Of a stretch of DNA of 7,457 bases, positions 1-6,357 are shown piece by piece. Below the pieces are notes generated by a model that saw only the letters and a list, made by a program, of their open reading frames with translations, was not told the DNA's origin and made no database searches. This DNA is from DASXTB01 sp036505615. Lineage in GTDB: Bacteria; Acidobacteriota; UBA6911; JACQSX01. Each line of letters starts with the position of its first letter. The stretch's first letter is position 1. The translations under genes were made by a program, and so were the position numbers. The stretch lies in NCBI GenBank assembly GCA_036505615.1, contig DASXTB010000085.1:1-7457 (forward strand), read 5' to 3'.

Positions 1-93
1 AATTTGGAGTCGGTCAAGACCTACGAAGGAACGCACGACATACATACGTTGATCCTGGGACAGGAAATCACCGGAATCCCCGCGTTTGAGTAG
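1..93 (+). CDS. Glutaryl-CoA dehydrogenase-like acyl-CoA dehydrogenase, C-terminal fragment
   Basis: The window opens inside a reading frame (frame 1) that runs 30 codons to a TAG at 91-93. The visible tail contains the run TYEGTHDIHTLILG followed by ITGIPAF. This matches the conserved C-terminal segment of the acyl-CoA dehydrogenase fold, where the YEGT motif contributes to FAD and active-site contacts. The pattern NLE-V-TYEGTHDIH-LILG-ITGI-AF is the form I associate with glutaryl-CoA dehydrogenase, the enzyme that oxidatively decarboxylates glutaryl-CoA to crotonyl-CoA in lysine and tryptophan breakdown. Assignment to the glutaryl-CoA branch rests on this short tail and on recalled family sequences. 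Another acyl-CoA dehydrogenase is possible. The start and catalytic glutamate lie outside the window. No intrinsic terminator with a T-tract follows; the gene runs straight into a chain of GC-rich palindromes. Confidence 0.8.
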   Translation, partial: NLESVKTYEGTHDIHTLILGQEITGIPAFE

Positions 94-97
94 AAGT

Positions 98-248
98 CCG
101 CCGCAGGCGGGCGAGGCGCCGCCAAGCGGCGCCATTGGAGAGACGCCCCGTGGGGCGTCTCCTGCACGATGAAAGATTGCGCGCGAGACGGCCCACCGGC
201 CGTCTCTCCAAAATGTCCAAACCCGAGAGCCCGCCGCAGACGGGGCGG
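98..248. repeat. Chain of short GC-rich palindromes
   Basis: Five inverted repeats follow each other with little spacing directly after the dehydrogenase stop. They are 98-102/106-110 (5 bp, loop GCA), 115-122/126-133 (8 bp, loop CAA), 140-149/152-161 (10 bp, 2-nt centre), 185-193/198-206 (9 bp, loop CACC) and 231-235/244-248 (5 bp). All stems are perfect Watson-Crick. None is followed by a T-run, so they do not look like intrinsic terminators. The stems differ in sequence, so this is a cluster of REP-like modules and not one tandem repeat. No coding region overlaps it. Confidence 0.75.
185..227. repeat. Dispersed palindromic repeat, copy 1
   Basis: A 9-bp palindrome with stem GAGACGGCC and loop CACC (185-206) is followed by a conserved tail containing CAAAATGTCCAA and CCCGAG. 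Almost the same unit recurs at 4338-4382, on the same strand and on the other side of the receptor gene. The two copies differ by about two substitutions and two single-base indels. A palindrome plus a fixed single-sided tail, present at least twice in 4.2 kb, is what a REP-like dispersed element looks like. How many copies the genome holds cannot be seen from here. Confidence 0.75.
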
Positions 249-262
249 TCAGAATGTGGCCC

Positions 263-283
263 AGGGCTGCGCTGCGCAGTCCT
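263..283. repeat. Hairpin related to the 394-445 stem
   Basis: Arms 263-271 and 275-283 pair over 9 bp with one G-U pair and the loop CTG. The preceding GGCCCAGGGC resembles the AGCCCAGGGC arm of the much longer perfect hairpin at 394-445. This looks like a degraded or partial relative of that element. The stretch from 284 to 357 holds no gene and no other structure that I can support. Confidence 0.55.
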
Positions 284-357
284 CTAGAGTTTCTACACTT
301 TCTAAGATCGCGTAGCGGACTAGCGCTCGGGACGGACCCTGGGACGGCCGATCAGGC

Positions 358-458
358 TACTGAAACCAGCCCGGCCCGTTTTTAGGGGCGGGCGGCAGAA
401 TAAAGCCCAGGGCGGAGCTTGCGTAGCCCTGGGCTTTATTCTGCCTCATGTTTCAGTA
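358..458. repeat. Nested inverted-repeat element, possible MITE or structured RNA
   Basis: Three inverted repeats are nested. The outer arms TACTGAAAC (358-366) and GTTTCAGTA (450-458) are perfect 9-bp complements. Inside them is a perfect 20-bp stem (394-413 with 426-445) with a 12-nt loop. A small side stem GCCCG/CGGGC (374-378 with 389-393) sits in the left half. Drawn as RNA or as a cruciform this makes a three-way junction closed by the outer stem. No poly-U tract follows either arm, so it is not an ordinary terminator. No transposase or target-site duplication is visible, so a miniature inverted-repeat element is inference. It ends about 240 bp ahead of the receptor start. Confidence 0.7.
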
Positions 459-492
459 AGAAGAGGCGGAATCCGAGATTGGAAGTTTTTGG

Positions 493-521
493 TTGTTGCG
501 GGCGGTTTTTCGCCTTATATT
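493..521 (+). promoter_or_regulatory. Possible sigma-70-type promoter for the receptor gene
   Basis: TTGTTG at 493-498 and TATATT at 516-521 are separated by 17 bp, which is standard housekeeping promoter spacing, and each matches the consensus at about four of six positions. It would give a leader of roughly 170 nt before the start at 698. The following 600-690 stretch is clearly more AT-rich than its surroundings, so other promoters are possible there. There is no experimental support. Confidence 0.3.
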
Positions 522-687
522 GCTGCGAGGTACGGTCGGGTAGTTTCTTCGCCGTCGGTAACAACATGATTATCCACCGCCTCACCTATTTCCAGGGCTG
601 CCAGCCAAGGATCTCGGCCCTGAAACGAAAATCTAAAGGAAATTTAATAAATAACATATTTGGTCTTATCCAAGATGGCACTTTAAT

Positions 688-693
688 GGGAGG
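688..693 (+). promoter_or_regulatory. Ribosome binding site setting the receptor start
   Basis: GGGAGG lies 4 nt before the ATG at 698, a slightly short but usable Shine-Dalgarno spacing. It decides between the ATG at 698 and the in-frame ATG at 686. Only the start at 698 has this motif upstream, and it gives a normal signal peptide directly at the N-terminus. Confidence 0.75.
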
Positions 694-697
694 TGTT

Positions 698-3600
698 ATG
701 TCGAGAATAGTTGTCTCTTGTAGATGGGTCCTTGTTCTTGTTTTGACCGTGCTGATTGCGCCGGTGGCCTTGGGCCAGACTCCTACGGGCTCGATTTCGG
801 GCACTATCACAGATCCCTCCAAAGCAGTATTGCCCGGAGCTCAAATCACTATCACGGAGAAAGCGACAGGCAAGACGGTTTCGCTCGTTTCCAATGACCT
901 GGGGCAATACTCAGTCTCGCTGCTCCTGCCTGGAATTTACAGCGTCAAAGTGGAGTTGCCGGCCTTTGCCACGGAGGTGCTGGACAATCTGGTGGTTTCA
1001 GCAGGTCAAGTGGCCAACGGCAGCGTTCAATTGCAGGTCGGACGTCCCGAGCAGACGGTAGAGGTGATCGCCAGTTCGGTACAAGTCGACACCGTGAGGC
1101 AAACTGTAGACACGATCATCAACGCCGCACAGATCAGTCAATTGCCGCTGAACGGGCGCAATTTTCTGGATTTGGCCGCGCTCGCGCCGGGTGTCATCAT
1201 TCGCGATGGCGAATCGATAGACCCAACGAAAGCCACTGCCTATCGAACGGTGGGGATGCTGGGGCGTTCGGGAACCGGGACAAGAGTACAGATAGACGGC
1301 ATCGATGTCACGGATGAAACCGTTGGCACAACGACGGCAAATATATCTGCCGAGGCGGTGCAGGAATTTCAGCTTAGCCAGTCTTCATTGGACCTTTCCA
1401 CCTCGCTCACTTCTTCAGGCGCTGTCAGCATTATTACCAAATCCGGAGGCAACGATATCCACGGCGGCGCGTTCTATCAGTTCCGCAATCAAGACATGGG
1501 AGCGCGCCTGAATTTCAATCCGAATGTCGAGCCCTTCCACCGTCACCAGGCCGGTTATTCAGTAGGTGGACCTTTCTTCAAGGACAAACTGTTTTGGTCC
1601 TCCACCGGCGAGCGCACCTGGCAGGAATCGGTAAACGTATTGGATGTGCCGGAGTTTCCACAATTGACGACCACCACCGGATTTCCAGTCGATATTCGTT
1701 TGGCTCACGAGCGTTTGGATTGGAACGTAAGTCCGGCCGTGCGCCTTCTTTACAGTTTTAGCCACGATCAAAACCTGGCCACTGGGGGAAACGGCGCATC
1801 CCCGTTCCAGAACGTCGACTGGACCAACGTGCACACCGTCGGCTTGGATATTTCAAAGCCGCATTGGACGAATTCCTATCGTTTTGGATACGTCAACTTC
1901 AACAATCGAATCGAATCGCAGGAACTGAAGCTGAAATTCCCGCGCACCTCCTTTGGACTTCCCTATTTCCTGGGTGTAGGGCCTTTTGGTCTTGGTCCAA
2001 ATGGTCTGGCTCCGCAGGCAACGTATCAAGATAACTATCAGAACAAGTGGGATGGAAGTTATGTTTGGCGCCAGCACACGTTCCGTTACGGTATCGAAGT
2101 CAACCGCATCATTCTTGGAGGTTTTGCCAACTTTGCAGGGCCGCTCTCCATAGGCGGCACATATGATGCATCAACAATCGAACAAGTGAGGAAGCGGGGT
2201 GGCAATTTGCAGGATCCGCTGGAATATCCGTTGGAAGGCTTCTCGACGGGGCCGAATTCCGGTTTTTTTACCATCGCGCCGGCCCATAATTTGCCTTACG
2301 GCGGAAAATATAACACTCGTTTTGCCTGGTACGCCGGAGACAGTTGGAAAGCACGCCGCAACCTGACCTTTAATTTTGGAACGCGATGGGAATACGACTC
2401 CGGCTATTTCAATGATGAATCAAAGATCAAACGTCCGGCCATTTTGGACGTCTGGATCAAAGGCGCGTCGAACACTCCGAAGTTTCCCAAGAATAAATTT
2501 GGCCCTTCCTTTGGCTTTGCTTGGGATCCCACTAGTCAGGGCAAGATGTCTATCCGCGGTGGCGCCTATCTGGCGTACGAGATGAACATCTTCAATAACC
2601 TGCTGTTTGACCAGTATCAGTTGATCCCGCCAGGCATTGGGCCGGACAGTTATGACATCTCCTCGGTTACAGGCCCTGACGGAACGCCGATCAACATCGA
2701 CGGTAAACATCCAGATGGCAACTATGAGGATCTGATCGGACAGCCCATCCGTAACGTAGTGGATTATATTGGCCAGATCCATGTCGCGCTCAACAACGCT
2801 TACACCAATTACAAATTCAACCCCAGCGGAAAAAGCCTGTTCGAGATTACTAATGGTGGAGGGGCGCTTTTTGGCGGGATGGTGCCCGGCGATCAGTTCA
2901 AGATTCCCTATGCTCTCCAGTTCAATATCGGATTCCAGAGAGAACTCCGGCCTGGCACGGTTTTGACCGTTGACTATGTGCGCAATCACGGCATCGGCCT
3001 GCCGTTTTTCTTGAAAGACTTCGAACGCCGGCGTGCTGCCAGTACGCTGAATGTAGCCGCGGCGCGTGCCAGGGTAAACAGCGTGCTGGGCGGCTTGACT
3101 GTCGACCAGTGGCTCGCCGCTAATCCAACCAGGACCATTAGCGCCTTTGGATTGATCAGCGACTCGATCTATCAAGGAATCACGCCCAATGCAGCGACTC
3201 CCATTAACTTCACTCGGGCGCGCTTCATGGCTCCCGGGGGATTCACTTTATATCAGGGGCTCCTGGTGCAACTGCGGGGCGACTTGAGACACTGGGGTCC
3301 GATAACAGGCGGAGGCTATACCGTCGGCTACGCTCTCAGCCGTAGCCAGGTGAGCGCCGGCGTCAATCGCGCCGAGTTTCTGGCTGGACCCTTGGACAAC
3401 GACAATCCCAACAATCACGACACTTTCGGCCCCAATGGTCTCGATCGAACGAGCAATTTGAGAATTGGATCGCGCCTGGAGGTTCTGGGAGGAATTCACC
3501 TGAGTAGTATCTGGGCTTTCCAAACCGCTCCGCCCATCACTCTGACGGTACCCAATTTGGGTGGCGCAATCTCCGGGACGCAGGGTTTCTTCGGTACGGA

Positions 3601-4138
3601 TATTAACGGTGACGGAGGTGCCGGAACCACGCCGCGAGGTGATATTCTGCCCGGTATGCGATTAGGCCAATATGGCCGCAGCGTGAAGAGCTTTTCCGAG
3701 CTGAACAAGATTATTCAGGCCTTCAATGCCAACTATGCGGGCAAGCTGACGCCCCACGGACAAGCGCTGGTTGCTGCGGGCCTTTTTACCGAAGCGCAGT
3801 TGCGTAAGCTGGGCGCGGTGATCCCCACGATCCCGCTTATTCCAGAGGGCAACCCCAATCCATTTCACAATTTGTTCTTCACAGATCTGCGGATTTCGCG
3901 GCCCATTAACGTGGACAAGAATCATGAAACCTGGAAATTGGAACCGTTCTTCGATGTGTTCAATCTGTTCAACCACGCCCCGGTTGGAACTTATGGTGGG
4001 CTGACGGGGAGGTTCGGCGCCTTAAATTTCGACTATCAGAATGCTCCGGCAGGGCGTAAAGCGACTGATCTTGACGAAGCGCGCGGTCGTATCACCAACA
4101 CACGGCTTTTGCAGCTCGGCTTCCGTGTGCATTGGTAG
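698..4138 (+). CDS. TonB-dependent receptor, Oar-like, with carboxypeptidase-regulatory-like domain
   Basis: This is an outer-membrane barrel transporter of 1146 aa; its substrate is unknown. Residues 1-26 form a signal peptide (charged start, hydrophobic VLVLVLTVLIA, exit near VALG-Q). Residues 29-112 are a carboxypeptidase-regulatory-like beta-sandwich beginning GSISGTITDPS. About 115-126 (QTVEVIAS) may be a TonB-box-like segment. The plug spans about 128-250, with the hallmark QLPLNGRNFLDLAALAPGV and the QIDGIDVTD stretch. Residues 251-1146 are the beta-barrel, ending in a terminal aromatic (FRVHW) as expected for BAM-assembled proteins. The D-I-N-G-D-G loop at 968-973 resembles a calcium-binding loop. 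Length is typical of acidobacterial Oar-like receptors. The frame is open upstream to 419, but the signal peptide and GGGAGG support the start at 698. Such receptors are often tied to uptake of oligosaccharides or other large ligands; nothing here defines the ligand. The frame is intact. Confidence 0.93.
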   Translation: MSRIVVSCRWVLVLVLTVLIAPVALGQTPTGSISGTITDPSKAVLPGAQITITEKATGKTVSLVSNDLGQYSVSLLLPGIYSVKVELPAFATEVLDNLVVSAGQVANGSVQLQVGRPEQTVEVIASSVQVDTVRQTVDTIINAAQISQLPLNGRNFLDLAALAPGVIIRDGESIDPTKATAYRTVGMLGRSGTGTRVQIDGIDVTDETVGTTTANISAEAVQEFQLSQSSLDLSTSLTSSGAVSIITKSGGNDIHGGAFYQFRNQDMGARLNFNPNVEPFHRHQAGYSVGGPFFKDKLFWSSTGERTWQESVNVLDVPEFPQLTTTTGFPVDIRLAHERLDWNVSPAVRLLYSFSHDQNLATGGNGASPFQNVDWTNVHTVGLDISKPHWTNSYRFGYVNFNNRIESQELKLKFPRTSFGLPYFLGVGPFGLGPNGLAPQATYQDNYQNKWDGSYVWRQHTFRYGIEVNRIILGGFANFAGPLSIGGTYDASTIEQVRKRGGNLQDPLEYPLEGFSTGPNSGFFTIAPAHNLPYGGKYNTRFAWYAGDSWKARRNLTFNFGTRWEYDSGYFNDESKIKRPAILDVWIKGASNTPKFPKNKFGPSFGFAWDPTSQGKMSIRGGAYLAYEMNIFNNLLFDQYQLIPPGIGPDSYDISSVTGPDGTPINIDGKHPDGNYEDLIGQPIRNVVDYIGQIHVALNNAYTNYKFNPSGKSLFEITNGGGALFGGMVPGDQFKIPYALQFNIGFQRELRPGTVLTVDYVRNHGIGLPFFLKDFERRRAASTLNVAAARARVNSVLGGLTVDQWLAANPTRTISAFGLISDSIYQGITPNAATPINFTRARFMAPGGFTLYQGLLVQLRGDLRHWGPITGGGYTVGYALSRSQVSAGVNRAEFLAGPLDNDNPNNHDTFGPNGLDRTSNLRIGSRLEVLGGIHLSSIWAFQTAPPITLTVPNLGGAISGTQGFFGTDINGDGGAGTTPRGDILPGMRLGQYGRSVKSFSELNKIIQAFNANYAGKLTPHGQALVAAGLFTEAQLRKLGAVIPTIPLIPEGNPNPFHNLFFTDLRISRPINVDKNHETWKLEPFFDVFNLFNHAPVGTYGGLTGRFGALNFDYQNAPAGRKATDLDEARGRITNTRLLQLGFRVHW

Positions 4139-4156
4139 TATCGCGGTAAAACGTCA

Positions 4157-4392
4157 GAGCCCCGCACGTGAGAACGTGTGGAAAAATCTAATTGGTTGTA
4201 GGGGCGGCCCTGCGTGGCCGCCCGGACGTGTGCGCCCTTATTTGGAAAACGGGCGACCACACAGGGTCGCCCGTACAGAGGTGGTTGCGCCGGGCTCGAC
4301 GCCAGAGCCTTTCCCCGCGCCTACGGCGCGCCATCGAGAGACGGCCCACCGGGCCGTCTCTACAAAATGTCCAATCCCCGAGCCCCGCACGT
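4157..4392. repeat. Palindrome cluster bounded by a 13-bp direct repeat
   Basis: The convergent spacer 4139-4495 contains no gene I can support. It holds perfect inverted repeats at 4202-4209/4216-4223 (8 bp), 4249-4258/4265-4274 (10 bp), 4316-4321/4325-4330 (6 bp) and 4337-4347/4351-4361 (11 bp). The cluster is bounded by two identical copies of GAGCCCCGCACGT, at 4157-4169 and 4380-4392. Stems this strong could stop convergent transcription, but none is followed by a proper T-run, so a terminator call is not justified. From 4393 to 4495 only two short palindromes are seen, at 4444-4455 and 4469-4482. Confidence 0.7.
4338..4382. repeat. Dispersed palindromic repeat, copy 2
   Basis: This is the second copy of the unit at 185-227. 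It has an 11-bp perfect stem (4337-4347 with 4351-4361, loop ACC), then the conserved tail with CAAAATGTCCAA and CCCGAG. The palindrome is longer and cleaner than in copy 1, so this copy may be nearer the ancestral form. It lies in the same orientation as copy 1. Confidence 0.75.
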
Positions 4393-4495
4393 TCGTACGG
4401 GGTCCATCCAAATTAACAATCAACGAGGCTATCCCGTCATGTAGCCGTGATCGGCTTTTGGTTCGGTTGTGGCCCTGGCCACTGCACGCTCGTTT

Positions 4496-6175
4496 TTACG
4501 AGCCTACGGAAAACTCCATACTAGCGCCGGCCTCTTTGCCGGAAAGCTTGTCTTTGATCCGGACAACCAGCCGGTAGCTCCCCGGATCAAGCAGTTTCAG
4601 ATTCACGCCTGAAGCGAAGACGGCGCGCCTGAGCGAAGCCGATTGCATGGAAGCGCCCGACGGATCCGAAAAGCGCTTCACTTGTTTTCCGTTTTTCAGC
4701 ACGTAGTAGGTAACCGAAAGAGAGGGCTGCTGTGCCTTTTCATCGGTTTGGAAGTTGTAAGCCTGGAAATAGAGCTTCATCACCTCGCCGGCGCGAAAGT
4801 GAGTATCCAGTCTGGGAACGACGCGCAAGTCTCCAAGTTCGAACGGTCGTGGCGTGTCGGCCAGTGTCTGCACCGGAGAAATTTCTTCGGCAAGAATCAG
4901 GGGGCTGAGCGAAAGCGCGGTGGGCGGCCGCGGTATCTCCAGGCGCTCTTCCTGCGTTGCGGTGCGCTCGGTACTTGTCTCCCGGACAACTAGACTCAAC
5001 TTGTAAGTGCCGGGCGGCAAAGTAATCGGCCTTTGGTAAAGCAGCAATCCGCCTGATTCCCCGCCTGGCTTGACCGAAGCGTCAAACTCCTGCAGGGACC
5101 GGCCGCTGATATTCTGGATGCGCCCGTAGATTTGAATCTCCCTCGGTTGCGACCGGTCGCCTGCTGCTTGTTCATTCGCCGGACGCTGGGTGTTGACGGG
5201 CACGGATACCGGGGAAATTCTGTCATCCAACTCTACGTTCAATAGAGCCACCGCTGAACTGTTGTCCATGCGAATGTAATCGGGCCGCACTCGAATGGGG
5301 AGCTGCTGGTAAGTGATATGAGTGGTGACCAGCGCGCGCAGGTTTTCAAATCGGAGCGGTTGGGGACGATCCAACTTTCCCAGCAGCGCCAGCTTCTCGA
5401 AAGGAAGATCCTTGGCCGCACCCGGGTAAGTAGTGGCCAGGCCGCGGCGTGTGTTGCGCAGCCAGCGGCTCTCCATTCCCAGTTGTTCGTACTCGGTCTT
5501 GCCGCCGCCGACGTAGAACAACATGTCTTTTTCCTGGGGATCAATCGTCAGCCGGTATTCGTTGCTGAGCGTGGTATCTACAAATTCCAGCTCTATATCG
5601 GGCCCTACTCCTTCGATATCCCGGTAACGCCAGATCTCAAATGGAAAAGTCTTGGTGATCCCTCCGCCCTCGCTCATGGGGCGGACATAGGTCTCTCCGG
5701 AGCTTGAGCGTTGAACCGAATCGGGCTGGCCAAAGCGTATATAGATCCGGCCCCGGTCGGTTTTCCAACCGGGCACGCCTGAATGAAAGTGATCGTTGAC
5801 GTATGCCAGTCGCCGGTAGTGTTCTTCTTTGAATTCGTTGACCGCGGTGGAAGGGTCCGGATCGCGGCGCAGCCAAAACTGCTCAATGAAATTTTCCCTT
5901 TCCTCCGGGGTCACGAGCTTCAGGAAAGTTTCCCGTTCCTCGGGCGTGATGATGTAGACCACATCCTCGTTCAACCATTTCTTGAAGTATTTCTCCAGCT
6001 CTTCGGAGGGCTTGTTTTGAGCGAAGCCGAATGTGGAGATAATCAGGAGCAGAAACAGGGCGCCAATACATAGCGTCCGGGCCGCGACCGTGAGGGAGCG
6101 TAGGGAGAATCGGGCGGGCTTGCTGCCAAGCTGAATCGGCGCTGGGTTGCAGCTTCTCAAAACGAGAGAGCTCAT
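4496..6175 (-). CDS. GWxTD-domain exported protein of unknown function
   Basis: A 559-aa protein read leftward from an ATG at 6175 to TAA at 4498-4496. Residues 36-52 are a hydrophobic signal or anchor segment (IGALFLLLIISTFGFA, then Q) after a long basic n-region. The conserved domain follows: two TPEER motifs at 77-81 and 89-93, FWLRRDPDP at 100-108, NEFKEEHYRR at 113-122, and the signature GWKTDRGRIYIRFGQPD at 136-152. Residues 315-559 are rich in beta-strand patterns and prolines (LPPGTYKLSLVV, LDPGSYRLVV), suggesting two immunoglobulin-like sandwiches. The GWxTD family is common in Acidobacteria and has no established biochemical role that I know of. It is probably periplasmic or membrane-anchored. 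The start is uncertain: 6175 has no clear ribosome site. The ATG at 6208 has GGGGAG 12 nt upstream but adds 11 residues before an already long n-region. An extension to 6478 would overlap the upstream gene. Confidence 0.85.
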   Translation of the reverse strand: MSSLVLRSCNPAPIQLGSKPARFSLRSLTVAARTLCIGALFLLLIISTFGFAQNKPSEELEKYFKKWLNEDVVYIITPEERETFLKLVTPEERENFIEQFWLRRDPDPSTAVNEFKEEHYRRLAYVNDHFHSGVPGWKTDRGRIYIRFGQPDSVQRSSSGETYVRPMSEGGGITKTFPFEIWRYRDIEGVGPDIELEFVDTTLSNEYRLTIDPQEKDMLFYVGGGKTEYEQLGMESRWLRNTRRGLATTYPGAAKDLPFEKLALLGKLDRPQPLRFENLRALVTTHITYQQLPIRVRPDYIRMDNSSAVALLNVELDDRISPVSVPVNTQRPANEQAAGDRSQPREIQIYGRIQNISGRSLQEFDASVKPGGESGGLLLYQRPITLPPGTYKLSLVVRETSTERTATQEERLEIPRPPTALSLSPLILAEEISPVQTLADTPRPFELGDLRVVPRLDTHFRAGEVMKLYFQAYNFQTDEKAQQPSLSVTYYVLKNGKQVKRFSDPSGASMQSASLRRAVFASGVNLKLLDPGSYRLVVRIKDKLSGKEAGASMEFSVGS

Positions 6176-6226
6176 GTTTGAGCTAGTCTGACTCACGGCA
6201 CCTCTCATGTAACCCAAATTCTCCCC

Positions 6227-6246
6227 ACGCTCGCTGACGCTCGCGG
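6227..6246. repeat. Two 10-nt direct repeats
   Basis: ACGCTCGC occurs at 6227-6234 and again at 6237-6244, giving a 10-nt period (ACGCTCGCTG, ACGCTCGCGG). It lies just upstream of the GWxTD gene, in a GC-rich patch. It is small and could be chance, but it adjoins two other short-period arrays in the same spacer. Confidence 0.45.
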
Positions 6247-6271
6247 CTCCGGCCCTGACTGCGTTCGACTT

Positions 6272-6311
6272 GGACCTGCTGAATTGCTGACCTGTTGACC
6301 TGCGGACCAGG
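6272..6311. repeat. Octanucleotide tandem array, five units
   Basis: Five consecutive 8-mers are read on the plus strand: GGACCTGC, TGAATTGC, TGACCTGT, TGACCTGC, GGACCAGG. Units 3 and 4 differ at one position, unit 1 differs from unit 4 only at its first base, and units 2 and 5 are degenerate. The array lies in the non-coding spacer between the two minus-strand genes. Confidence 0.65.
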
Positions 6312-6315
6312 GCAG

Positions 6316-6357
6316 GATTCCGCATTCGACATCCCGCATTCGTCATTCGCCGTTCAA
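6316..6357. repeat. Heptanucleotide array, six units, reaching into a stop codon
   Basis: Six contiguous 7-mers are seen: GATTCCG, CATTCGA, CATCCCG, CATTCGT, CATTCGC, CGTTCAA. The consensus is CATTCSN. The last unit contains the TGA stop codon (minus strand, 6356-6354) of the 243-aa gene, so the array begins exactly at the end of the coding sequence. The same 7-nt family fills 7151-7322 on the other side of that gene. Confidence 0.75.

Noticed and set aside
394..445. Intrinsic terminator
   Set aside because: The stem is strong, but neither side is followed by a T-tract in the right place.
419..697. N-terminal extension of the receptor reading frame by 93 codons
   Set aside because: The extension has no natural signal peptide, overlaps the inverted-repeat element, and is followed by a proper GGGAGG and signal peptide at 698.
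2420..3175. 251-aa open frame on the minus strand inside the receptor gene
   Set aside because: It lies wholly antisense to a well-supported receptor sequence, has no recognisable domain, and fits a codon-bias shadow.
4444..4459. Plus-strand terminator for the receptor gene
   Set aside because: GCCG/CGGC followed by TTTT has only a 4-bp stem, over 300 bp from the stop codon. It is too weak to call.
4041..4577. 178-aa open frame across the convergent spacer
   Set aside because: It overlaps both flanking genes and translates palindromic repeats. Its composition is rich in arginine and proline, with no domain.
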